Positions 25,070 through 32,810 of a DNA stretch of 64,000 nucleotides are shown in pieces; position 1 is the first letter of the stretch; each line of letters starts with the position of its first letter. This DNA is from Pelagibacterium montanilacus. Lineage in GTDB: Bacteria > Pseudomonadota > Alphaproteobacteria > Rhizobiales > Devosiaceae. Under the pieces are notes generated by a model that did not search any database, was not told the origin of the DNA, and worked only from the letters and a program-made list of their open reading frames with translations. The stretch spans positions 1 to 64,000 of the forward strand of contig NZ_RZMX01000036.1 in the NCBI RefSeq assembly GCF_003992665.1, read 5' to 3'. A program made the position numbers and the translations under genes.

Positions 25070-25768
25070 TCAAACCGACTTGAGCAGCGCAATATTTTCG
25101 CGATAACCCGCGCCGGGGCCCTGGAACACTGCTGATCCTGCCACGAGCACGTCCGCGCCTGCGGCGGCGAGTTCGGGCGCGTTGCGCGCATTCACGCCAC
25201 CATCGACCACGACCCGCACGTCGCGCTTCCCGAGCATGGCACGCGCCCGCGCCACCTTGGCTATGGAGCCCGGGAGAAAGACCTGCCCGCCATAGCCGGG
25301 ATCAACGCTCATGATGAGCACCTGATCTATATCGTCGAGAACGCACTCGATTGCCGAAGCGGGAGAAGCAGGATTGAGCGCCACCCCCGCCTTGCATCCG
25401 GCAGCACGGATCGCCGCAAGCGTCCTGTGCAGATGGACATGAGCCTCGGCGTGGACCGTGATCCTTTGAGCGCCCGCGCGCGCATAGGCCTCAATGCATC
25501 CAGCAGGATCTGCGACCATCAGATGAACATCGATCTCGGCGGCGCTGAAGCCGCAAAGCCGCGTGACCATTTCCGCGCCAAAGCTGATTGCGGGAACGAA
25601 CACGCCATCCATGACGTCCAGATGCAGCCAGTCGGATCCCGCTTGGGTGACCGCCGCGACCTCCTCGCCCAGTCGCGCGAGATCGGCGGTGAGGACCGAT
25701 ACCGCCACCTTCGGCGTACCGTAAATCCGGGCACCGGACTCACGCGTGATCTCATGGCCTGCGTTCAC
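25070..25768 (-). CDS. Ribulose-phosphate 3-epimerase-like protein
   Basis: 232 residues from a GTG start at 25768, chosen because AAGGAGG lies seven bases upstream and the family N-terminus (AVSVLTADLARLGEE) follows soon after. Motifs: HLDVMDGVFVPAISFG, DVHLMVADP, SVDPGYGGQVF and VVDGGVN with the metal-binding His, Asp, His and Asp. The housekeeping Rpe usually begins with an Ile-Ala-Pro-Ser-Ile pattern; VSVLTAD is divergent, so this is probably a pathway-specific epimerase. First gene of the minus-strand operon that runs to 16500; an upstream terminator separates it from the next unit. Confidence 0.85.
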   Translation of the reverse strand: MNAGHEITRESGARIYGTPKVAVSVLTADLARLGEEVAAVTQAGSDWLHLDVMDGVFVPAISFGAEMVTRLCGFSAAEIDVHLMVADPAGCIEAYARAGAQRITVHAEAHVHLHRTLAAIRAAGCKAGVALNPASPASAIECVLDDIDQVLIMSVDPGYGGQVFLPGSIAKVARARAMLGKRDVRVVVDGGVNARNAPELAAAGADVLVAGSAVFQGPGAGYRENIALLKSV

Positions 25769-25855
25769 CGGCTGCCTCCTTCTGGCGCGCACGATTTTCG
25801 GCTGGCGCGCTTTGACTTGCCTCTTCAACAAATAAGCAACCTTCGTATCAAAAGA

Positions 25856-25870
25856 CAACACATACGAACG
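25856..25870 (-). promoter_or_regulatory. Degenerate TGTTC pair upstream of rpe operon
   Basis: On the minus strand CGTTC and TGTTG are 10 bp apart, each one mismatch from TGTTC. An inverted pair TTCGTAT (25842-25848) and ATACGAA (25862-25868) overlaps it. The site lies about 90 bp upstream of the GTG start in an AT-rich stretch. A weak member of the DeoR motif family. Confidence 0.3.
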
Positions 25871-25923
25871 AAATTCACAATTTCGGATATGACGGCAGCC
25901 AATTGCATCAATGACCGGCCAAA

Positions 25924-25956
25924 CAAAAAGCCGCCACGGCGCGCGACCGTGACGGC
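25924..25956 (-). terminator. Rho-independent terminator
   Basis: On the minus strand GCCGTCACGG and CCGTGGCGGC form a stem (one mismatch) around a 7-base loop, followed by TTTTTG. It ends the unit 28197-25998 and isolates the rpe operon promoter. Confidence 0.85.
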
Positions 25957-25997
25957 TCACTCGGAACGCTAGGCTCCCTGGCACAAAAAATGTTCGA

Positions 25998-27275
25998 TCA
26001 GCCGAACATGGTGCGTAGCACGCCGACCGCGGCGCCGCTGTCATCGACTTCCCAGATCACCCCGTGCCGATCAATACAGGTGCACGGATGGGAGATGCCG
26101 AACTCTATGACGTCCCCGACCCGGAACAGCCGGTCTCCGGCAGCCTTGCTCACCTCGAGAAAGGCGTGCTGGTCGTTGAGCTTAACCACCTTGGCGTTCG
26201 GGTCTTCGGCAATTAGTTTTCCATCGCGCCAGATGGCAAGCGGGATGGGCAGATCGATGTCGCTCGAGACGTCCCGTATTCCCATGCCGCAGATCACGAG
26301 GCCCGTCTCTGGCGTCGAGAGCACCTCCGCCCACACGCGCAAGGCCGGGGCGAACCGTCCCTCGGGATGTGCGGAGCGCTTGGCCATCTGCTCCAGAGCC
26401 CGCTCATAAACGCCGTGATCGGAGAAAAAGATCGCACCGCTGCGCAAAATCAGCTTGGTCTGGGGGGCATGCGCCAAATCCCCGAGGCGCGCGAGCACCC
26501 GATCGAACCATGCCGAGCCGCCTGCCGTGACGATGAGCTCGCGCCCGGGCCCGACCTTTTCGCGCACCGCAGCATGCAAACCAGCCAACCGATCCAGCAG
26601 CTCGTCGACCCGGCGCCCGGCAACCTCCGGGGTCCCCGAGGCCACGGCGCCTTCATAGGCGGCCGAGCCCGAGACGTAGACCCCGCTGCGCTCTGCGGCC
26701 AGCGCGTGATCGAGCACGGCAGTGGCGCCAGCGGTGTCGCGCAACCCGGCACGGGCGCCTCCCACCTCGATCAGGAGCCCCAGAAGCGGCAGGTCGGACC
26801 GGTCGTCCCAGGCATTCCGCAGCGCGGAAACCGCCTCGATGGAATCGACGAAAACGTGCAGTTCCATCTCCTGGCGCCCCGCGAACCGGGCTGCCAGACG
26901 CCGCGCGGCCGCCATACCGCCCACCTGATTGGCAATGATCAACCGTTTATGGCCGGCATCGGCCAGTACCCCGGCCTGCCGAATATCGGCGACCGACGCA
27001 CCCCATGCACCGGCATCGACCAGCCGCCGCGCCAGTTCGGGCACCATCGGGGTCTTGGCATGGGGCGCCAGCAGCGCGCCATGGGCGTTGAGATGACCGA
27101 TCAGCGTCTGCGAGTTTCGTGTGAAGGCGCCCCGATCCAGCGAGAGCAGCGGAAGGCTCATCCTCCCGTCCTGCGGCCGCAGGTGCATGCCTCCCAATTC
27201 GCTGGCGTCGGCAGACGTCATCCCTGGCGGAAAGCCCCGAAACCGGGCATCGAATATCGTTTCAGGTTCAGCCAT
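25998..27275 (-). CDS. D-threonine aldolase/D-serine dehydratase-like PLP enzyme
   Basis: 425 residues, alanine-racemase-type PLP barrel. The Schiff-base lysine is Lys74 in LLAPHAKTPMVPELARR, and a C-terminal domain carries the His/Cys metal site in ISHPCTCIDRHG. This fold group includes D-threonine aldolase, D-serine dehydratase and 3-hydroxy-D-aspartate aldolase, all acting on beta-hydroxy D-amino acids. ATG 27275 has GAGGAG upstream and overlaps the end of the amidohydrolase gene by 8 bp. A terminator follows. A second, shorter paralogue is at 46256. Confidence 0.8.
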   Translation of the reverse strand: MAEPETIFDARFRGFPPGMTSADASELGGMHLRPQDGRMSLPLLSLDRGAFTRNSQTLIGHLNAHGALLAPHAKTPMVPELARRLVDAGAWGASVADIRQAGVLADAGHKRLIIANQVGGMAAARRLAARFAGRQEMELHVFVDSIEAVSALRNAWDDRSDLPLLGLLIEVGGARAGLRDTAGATAVLDHALAAERSGVYVSGSAAYEGAVASGTPEVAGRRVDELLDRLAGLHAAVREKVGPGRELIVTAGGSAWFDRVLARLGDLAHAPQTKLILRSGAIFFSDHGVYERALEQMAKRSAHPEGRFAPALRVWAEVLSTPETGLVICGMGIRDVSSDIDLPIPLAIWRDGKLIAEDPNAKVVKLNDQHAFLEVSKAAGDRLFRVGDVIEFGISHPCTCIDRHGVIWEVDDSGAAVGVLRTMFG

Positions 27276-28197
27276 TGGCCCGCTCCTCGTCCAGCCGGTA
27301 AATACGGCGTGCGTTGTCATAAAAATACTTGCGCTGATCGTCTGCAGGCAGGTCCGCCGTCAGCGTCCGGAAGGCATCCATCATGCCGCCGTAGGATGCC
27401 TGCCGCCCGGCCACCGGAAAATCGGTTCCGAACAGCACCCTGTCGTGCCCGAAACACCCAAGGCAGTGATCGACGATAGGGCGCAGGCTGTCCACAGTCC
27501 AGTCGTGGTCATAGGCGAACGGATTGGAGACCTTGAGCGCAACGTTCTGGGCTCGCCCGAGCAATTGCAGGCCCATGCGCCAGAGCGCCAGCCCCTCCTC
27601 GCTGCGATCCATCGGACTTCCACAGTGATTGATGACGAACTGGATGTCCGGGTAATCGCTCGCCAGCTCGTACGCCTCACGCATCTGCCAGGGGGCCATC
27701 AGGATCTCGAACACGATCCCCGTGCCGCGCAGGCAATCAAGCCCCGCCCGCCAGGCCGGATCGGACATCCGCCCCTCCTTGGCAACGAAGCTCTTGCGCG
27801 GGTCGGGATGCCAGCTCACGATATCGCGCAGGCCTACGGCGCGCGGATGCGCCGCTTCGCGTGCAAAGGCATCCGCCGCGTCGGGAGCCGATAGATCCAG
27901 CCCGAAGACGTGCCACCTGGCCACCACGCTCCTCTCGAGCGTATCGAGCCATTGTGTTTCCTCGGCCCGCGTCCCGGGATCCCAGCTCGCCTCGATATGG
28001 ATGGTCGCCTCGATCCCCTGCCCCTGTGCCGCGGCCAGATAATCCTCGACCAGAAAGCTGCGCTCCAGCGGGTCGATCTCGGCACGATTCGCCCCATCGG
28101 GCGTGCGGCCCTGCAGCCAGGGGTGCCGGCCCATGTCCAGATCCCAGAGGTGGTGATGCGAATCGATGACGGGTCCGTCATAAGGGCTGGAGGCCAT
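27268..28197 (-). CDS. Amidohydrolase-2 family (TIM-barrel lactonase type)
   Basis: 309 residues. The HxH pair is VIDSHHHLWD at residues 13-16, the middle holds ATIHIEASW, the late His is in FVINHCGSP and the metal Asp in VLFGTDFPV. This COG3618-type group contains L-fuconolactonase and related sugar lactonases as well as decarboxylases. It is the first gene of a two-gene unit with the D-threonine-aldolase-like enzyme and is divergent from the phosphotriesterase-like gene across a 177-bp region with DeoR operator 3. A lactonase role fits the oxidoreductases of the region. Confidence 0.82.
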   Translation of the reverse strand: MASSPYDGPVIDSHHHLWDLDMGRHPWLQGRTPDGANRAEIDPLERSFLVEDYLAAAQGQGIEATIHIEASWDPGTRAEETQWLDTLERSVVARWHVFGLDLSAPDAADAFAREAAHPRAVGLRDIVSWHPDPRKSFVAKEGRMSDPAWRAGLDCLRGTGIVFEILMAPWQMREAYELASDYPDIQFVINHCGSPMDRSEEGLALWRMGLQLLGRAQNVALKVSNPFAYDHDWTVDSLRPIVDHCLGCFGHDRVLFGTDFPVAGRQASYGGMMDAFRTLTADLPADDQRKYFYDNARRIYRLDEERANG

Positions 28198-28256
28198 GGA
28201 GAACTCCCTGAAATACAGTGATGGGCGACGCCGGCGTGCGCAGGCAATTGGCTTCT

Positions 28257-28271
28257 TGTTCGAATTTGTTC
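28257..28271 (+). promoter_or_regulatory. Candidate DeoR operator 3 (TGTTC pair)
   Basis: TGTTC at 28257-28261 and 28267-28271, 10 bp apart, with TGTTA at 28276-28280, in the divergent region between the amidohydrolase (minus) and phosphotriesterase-like (plus) genes. It is the same arrangement as at 8252 and 10669. Confidence 0.6.
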
Positions 28272-28374
28272 ATATTGTTACGCTAGCGGACACGGATCAC
28301 GCAAGCTAGTGTTGCCAAGCCAGTGCTGCACAGTCCGGCCGATCACCCACTCAAGCCGAGGACAGACGCCGACC

Positions 28375-29349
28375 ATGGGCTTCATCAGGACACTGACCGG
28401 CGATATCGCGCCGGACGAGTTGGGGCGCACCTACGCCCACGATCACCTTTTTTGCGTTCCCCAGCTCTGGAAAGAGAAGGGAATCGCCGACTTCATGATC
28501 GACGATATCGAGGCCTCGCTGGCCGATATCGCCGATTTCGTGAAGGCCGGCGGCGAGGCGGTCTATGACGCCACCGCGATCGATTACGGTCGCGACGTCA
28601 CAGCTCTGCGCACGCTGTCCGAGCGCGGCGGCATCAAAATCATCGCCACTGCGGGGTTCAACAAGGCCGTGATGTGGCCCGGTCAGATGGGCGATACCGG
28701 CCAGACCATCCAGCAATGGATCGACGCGCGCGACCGCGCCCAGTTGCGCGACCATGTGGTCACCGAGTTGACCCAGGGAATAGACGGCACTGGTCTCAAG
28801 GGCGGGGTCGCCAAGTTCGGCACGGGCTACAACACCATTTCGCCCTCCGAGGACAAGGTGATGCGCGCGGTGCTCGATGCCCACAAGGAAACCGGCTGCC
28901 CGCTCCACAGCCACACCGAGCTGGGCACGCTCATTCTCGAGCAGCTCGATGTCCTCGCCGAGGAGGGCATCGATCCCTCACGGCTGACCATTGCCCATGT
29001 GGACCGCAATCCCGACCCATGGTTGCACAGAAAGGCTGCCGAGCGCGGATCGTTCCTGTGCTTTGACGGGATCAGCCGCATCAAATACCACCCCGAGAGC
29101 GTGCTGATCGAATGCATCCTCAACCTCGTACGCCATGGCCACGAGGACCAGATCCTGATCGGGGGCGACATCGCCCGGCGCACCATGTACCGTCATTATG
29201 GCGAGGGCGGGCTGGGGCTCGACTACATCCTGCGCTCCTGGGTCCCGCGTTTCGTCGAAGAGGCCGGAGAAGCCGGGTTTGACGGCAAGGCGCTGATCGA
29301 CACCTTCATGATCGAGAACCCGAAAAGGGCTTTCGCCTTTGCCAGCTGA
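28375..29349 (+). CDS. Phosphotriesterase-family metal-dependent hydrolase
   Basis: 324 residues. The HxH pair is His22 and His24 in TYAHDHLF, followed by GLKGGVAKFGTGYN (candidate carboxylated Lys), HSHTELG, IAHVDRNPD and the metal Asp in GGDIARR. Many members are lactonases for sugar or homoserine lactones rather than phosphotriesterases, and that is likelier here. The ATG at 28375 fits the family N-terminus; the frame extends upstream without an evident ribosome site. It overlaps the creatininase-family gene by 11 bp and has DeoR operator 3 about 105 bp upstream. Confidence 0.85.
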   Translation: MGFIRTLTGDIAPDELGRTYAHDHLFCVPQLWKEKGIADFMIDDIEASLADIADFVKAGGEAVYDATAIDYGRDVTALRTLSERGGIKIIATAGFNKAVMWPGQMGDTGQTIQQWIDARDRAQLRDHVVTELTQGIDGTGLKGGVAKFGTGYNTISPSEDKVMRAVLDAHKETGCPLHSHTELGTLILEQLDVLAEEGIDPSRLTIAHVDRNPDPWLHRKAAERGSFLCFDGISRIKYHPESVLIECILNLVRHGHEDQILIGGDIARRTMYRHYGEGGLGLDYILRSWVPRFVEEAGEAGFDGKALIDTFMIENPKRAFAFAS

Positions 29350-30100
29350 CCGCACCCCCTTCATCCGATCCATGGCCGACAGCGCGATCGTTGAAGCGCT
29401 CGCCGAGCGCCCTTTGCTTATCCTTCCCCTCGGCGCCGTGGAAAGCCATGGCGAGCACCTGCCCGCGGGCACGGACACCCTCTTGGCCGAACGCATGACC
29501 GAGGCGTTTATGGCCCGGCTCGAGGGTGAGGTGCCGGCTCTGGCCCTTCCCTGCCTGCCGTTCGGGCAAATCTTTTCGCTCGGCGACGCGCCCGGCTCGT
29601 TCGGCATCGGCGCCGAAACGCTCGCGACGGCAATCACCGAGATTGCCCGTGGCGCGCGGGCCAAGAAAATCCCCGCAATGATCGTGGTAAACGCGCATCT
29701 GGGCAATGCCGAACCCATTCGCACCGCCCAGCGGCGGCTCAAGGAAGAGGGCTTCCCGCTCGCGAATTTCTTTTATCCGGGATTTGAGGCCCACGCCCGC
29801 GCCGTCCGCGAGACCCCGGAGGCCCGCGCCGGATACGTCCACGCCTGCGAGATCGAAACCTCGTTCGCTCTGCATCTCGCGCCCGAAATGGTCACGATGG
29901 ACGCCGCAAAGGCCAACTACCCGGAGTTCCCCGAGGATTTCAGTGTTCTGCCCTATCGCTGGACCGAGTTCTCGGACAGTCCCGTGCTCGGCGATCCAAC
30001 CGCGGCCAGCGCCGAAAAAGGCCGCCGGATCATCGAGCCGGTGCTCGACCGCATGGTCGCCCTCGCCCGCACGCTGCACGCCAGGTCTGTTCGGGACTAA
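29339..30100 (+). CDS. Creatininase family amidohydrolase
   Basis: 253 residues with metal ligands Glu35, His37 and Asp46 in AVESHGEHLPAGTDT, then VVNAHLGN (usually NGHGGN) and HACEIETS with the late Glu. Family members open creatinine-like rings or hydrolyse formylamino and mycofactocin-type amides. The frame starts with TTG 29339 (AAAAGGG upstream) inside the end of the preceding gene; ATG 29372 is the alternative but would lose the short N-terminal strand. NAHLGN is a notable departure in the second motif. It ends with a 4-bp convergent overlap on the FGGY kinase gene. Confidence 0.82.
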   Translation: MPADRTPFIRSMADSAIVEALAERPLLILPLGAVESHGEHLPAGTDTLLAERMTEAFMARLEGEVPALALPCLPFGQIFSLGDAPGSFGIGAETLATAITEIARGARAKKIPAMIVVNAHLGNAEPIRTAQRRLKEEGFPLANFFYPGFEAHARAVRETPEARAGYVHACEIETSFALHLAPEMVTMDAAKANYPEFPEDFSVLPYRWTEFSDSPVLGDPTAASAEKGRRIIEPVLDRMVALARTLHARSVRD

Positions 30101-31602
30101 TCCGCGCCAAGAACCAGCGCCGCTTCACTGGCCGCGAGATAACGCGCAAAGCCCGCATCGTGGATGCTGCCTCTGGCCGGGTCCGGCTCGAAACGGCGCT
30201 GGAGGGTGAACGCCGCCCGGCTCGCCTGCTCGATATCGTCATGATCGCCAATGGCGACCGCGGCGCAAAGCGCTGCCCCCTTGGCCCCGAACTGGGTGCC
30301 TTGCGCGATCTCGACCGGCCTGGCGCACACATCGGCGATCATCTGGGACCACAAGGGGCTCTTGGCACCGCCTCCGGCCAGCCGGATCACGTGCGGCTGC
30401 GCCCCCATGGCGGCAAAGCAATGCCGGATCGCATAGGCGACGCCTTCATAGACGGCCCGCACCATCTCGGCCCGTCCGTGCTGGGGCGCGAGCCCGCTGA
30501 ACCCTGCCCGCGCGCCCGGCGCAATTCGCGGCGCAATCACCCCCGAAGCGGAAAGATAGGGCACGAACAGCACCCCACCCGCCCCCGGATCCGCCTCTGC
30601 CGCCAGAGCGCCGAGCGCAACATACGGGTCCGCAGATGCCTTGAAGTCGGGGGCAAGCGTCTCCAGCGTCCAGTCCAGCGTGGTCGTGCCCGCCACATTG
30701 ACCAGCGTCTTGAGCCAGCGCCCGCCGGGCACGGGAAATAGCAATCCCTGGTCCCGTGGCTCGAAGACCGGATGATCGAAGACGAGGCCATTAAGGCACG
30801 TGGTGCCCAGAATGCTCACCGCCTGCCCCGGCTCGGTTGCTCCCACGCCCACCACCGCCGCGCTGACATCGCCGGTCCCGATCGCGACCGGAAGGCCCGC
30901 CGCCAGCCCCGTCGCCTCGGCCGCATGGGCCGTGATCCTGCCCGCTAACGTCTCGCCGGTGCGCACGGGTGGGAGCAGCTCGAACAGATTCCCGACCCCG
31001 AGCCGCTCGGCCTGCGCCTTGTCATAGGTTCGGGTGCGCGCATTGCCCGGCGCGGTCGCGGCCTCGCTCTCGTCGGTCGCGACCTCGCCGGTCAGCCGAA
31101 GCCGGACATAGTCCTTGAGGCACACCACGTGGCGCGCGGGCTCGAAAACTTCTGGACGCTCGGATTTGAGCCAGGCCAGGACGGGCAATGTGCACCCCAT
31201 CTGCATCACCGATCCCGACAGCGCAAAGATATCGGAAATCAGCGACGGATTTGCCCGCACCATGCCATCCACCAGCGGCTGTGCCCGCGCGTCGTTCCAC
31301 AAAATGATGGGCGTGAGCGGGGTGTGGGCACCATCGAGCACACAGGCGCCCACCATCACCCCCGTGATCCCGAGGCCGCGTATGGCACCCGTCCGGCCAT
31401 CCCGCGAGATCTCCCGGAGCACCGCACAGACCGCGCGCCACAGGGCCTCGGGCTCCTGCTCGGACCATCCGATGGGAAGCTCCTGTTGCGCCATGCGCCG
31501 CTCGACGACGGCGACTTCCCGCCCGTCGGTGTCAAACAGAGCCGCCTTGATGAGCGAGGTTCCGATATCGAGCCCGAGATACAAAGCGACAAATTCCTGC
31601 AA
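30097..31602 (-). CDS. FGGY-family carbohydrate kinase (xylulokinase-like)
   Basis: 501 residues. LYLGLDIGTSLIKAALFDT at the start, LWNDARAQ in the substrate region, then GTGDVSAAVVGVG and the nucleotide-binding RLAGGGAKSPLWSQMIADV. Closest in layout to xylulokinase. It is the last gene of the minus-strand uronate operon, 70 bp after the KdgF-like cupin gene. A 2-keto-3-deoxygluconate kinase is normally PfkB-type, so this enzyme may handle a different sugar carried by the same ABC transporter. Not the same subgroup as the kinase at 22627. Confidence 0.85.
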   Translation of the reverse strand: MQEFVALYLGLDIGTSLIKAALFDTDGREVAVVERRMAQQELPIGWSEQEPEALWRAVCAVLREISRDGRTGAIRGLGITGVMVGACVLDGAHTPLTPIILWNDARAQPLVDGMVRANPSLISDIFALSGSVMQMGCTLPVLAWLKSERPEVFEPARHVVCLKDYVRLRLTGEVATDESEAATAPGNARTRTYDKAQAERLGVGNLFELLPPVRTGETLAGRITAHAAEATGLAAGLPVAIGTGDVSAAVVGVGATEPGQAVSILGTTCLNGLVFDHPVFEPRDQGLLFPVPGGRWLKTLVNVAGTTTLDWTLETLAPDFKASADPYVALGALAAEADPGAGGVLFVPYLSASGVIAPRIAPGARAGFSGLAPQHGRAEMVRAVYEGVAYAIRHCFAAMGAQPHVIRLAGGGAKSPLWSQMIADVCARPVEIAQGTQFGAKGAALCAAVAIGDHDDIEQASRAAFTLQRRFEPDPARGSIHDAGFARYLAASEAALVLGAD

Positions 31603-31672
31603 AACCGCACATTGAACGGCGCGACTTTGCCATCATCGTCCCGGGCTTCACAATGGCCGCAGCGGCACTTTT

Positions 31673-32032
31673 TCAGTCGGCCTTCCGATCGGCTGCGAGG
31701 AAATCCTCGCGCGCCGGGGTGAAGCTGTCGACCAGCCGGCCCGTCTCGAGCGCCTTGACCCCATGGGTCACTCCCGAAGGCACGATGAACGAGCCGCCCG
31801 CGCCTATGGAGCGGGTTGCATCCCCGATCGTCACCTCGAACCGGCCATGGGCCACATAGCTTGCCTGCACGTGCGGGTGGGAATGGGCATCACCCACAGC
31901 GCCGGGCTCGAAGGCGAATTCGACCACCATCAATTCGGGCGTATGGAGGACGATCCGGCGCTTGTTGCCGTCCGGCGTCGTGACCCAATCCCCCTCGCCC
32001 GGCTCGGCGAACAGCTTGTTTTGGTCTGTCAT
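31673..32032 (-). CDS. kdgF: Cupin protein, KdgF-like
   Basis: 119-residue single cupin domain with HSHPHVQASYVAHGRFEV (metal His residues) and FIVPSGVTHGVKAL. KdgF opens unsaturated uronates released from pectin or alginate to 5-keto-4-deoxyuronate, the substrate of KduI. The start at 32032 has AAGGA upstream; a longer frame has no support. It lies 16 bp after kduD, and the kduI-kduD-cupin order supports the assignment. A generic sugar-binding cupin cannot be excluded. Confidence 0.7.
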   Translation of the reverse strand: MTDQNKLFAEPGEGDWVTTPDGNKRRIVLHTPELMVVEFAFEPGAVGDAHSHPHVQASYVAHGRFEVTIGDATRSIGAGGSFIVPSGVTHGVKALETGRLVDSFTPAREDFLAADRKAD

Positions 32033-32048
32033 GTCCACTTTCCTTTGC

Positions 32049-32810
32049 TCATCGCGCCAGCCAGCCTCCGTCCACCGGCACGACGGCCCCGTGCATGTAT
32101 CGCGAGGCCCGCGATAAGAGAAAAACCGTGGCCTCTCCGATATCGTCCGGCTGGCCCCACCGCCCCGCCGGTATGCGGTCGAGGATCGCCGCGCTTCTAG
32201 TGGCATCGGCGCGCAGCGCGGCGGTGTTGTTGGTTTCGATATAGCCCGGAGCCACCGCGTTGACGTTAATCCCACGGGCCGCCCATTCGCAGGCCATAAG
32301 ACGGGTCAGCCCCAGCACCCCATGCTTGGATGCCGTATAGGAGGCAACCCTTATTCCGCCCTGGAACGAGAGCATCGAGGCGATGTTGACGATCCGCGCG
32401 GCCCGGCCCTCTTCCATCGCCCGGCGCGCGAACCCCTGGGAGAGAAAGAACAGCGATTTGAGGTTGATGTCCATCACATCGTCCCAGTCCGCCTCGGTGA
32501 ACGCCACCGCGTCGGCCCGGCGGATGATCCCTGCATTGTTGACCAGCCCGTCCAGCGGCGCGTCGGCCCAGATATCGGCCAGCATCTGCCCTGCCGCATC
32601 GGGATCGGCCAGATCGCAGCGCACGGGGACAAACGAGCCGCCGATCCCGGCCATACCCGCAACCGTATCGTCCATGTCCGACCGGCCCACGCCGATCACC
32701 TGCCCGCCGGCCCGCCCGATCGCCAGCGCGATGCCCTGGCCAATCCCGGTATTCGCCCCGGACACCAGCACCCGGCGCCCCTCCAGCGAAAAGGCGGATA
32801 GATCGGTCAC
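32049..32810 (-). CDS. kduD: 2-dehydro-3-deoxy-D-gluconate 5-dehydrogenase KduD
   Basis: 253-residue SDR, the exact size of KduD. VSGANTGIGQGIALAI coenzyme loop, NNAGIIRR, NIASMLSFQGG with catalytic Ser, YTASKHG, and the KduD-typical VNAVAPGYIETNNTAALR and VPVDGGWLAR. It interconverts 2,5-diketo-3-deoxygluconate and 2-keto-3-deoxygluconate with NAD(H). It overlaps kduI by 4 bp. No KdgK or KDPG aldolase is in the window, so the rest of the pathway lies elsewhere. Confidence 0.88.
   Translation of the reverse strand: MTDLSAFSLEGRRVLVSGANTGIGQGIALAIGRAGGQVIGVGRSDMDDTVAGMAGIGGSFVPVRCDLADPDAAGQMLADIWADAPLDGLVNNAGIIRRADAVAFTEADWDDVMDINLKSLFFLSQGFARRAMEEGRAARIVNIASMLSFQGGIRVASYTASKHGVLGLTRLMACEWAARGINVNAVAPGYIETNNTAALRADATRSAAILDRIPAGRWGQPDDIGEATVFLLSRASRYMHGAVVPVDGGWLAR

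Noticed and set aside
22627-28197. FGGY kinase plus barrel proteins as an autoinducer-2 (lsr) system.
   Set aside because: No LsrF, LsrG, LsrR or LsrB-type genes; the barrel proteins are Rpe- and BtpA-like.
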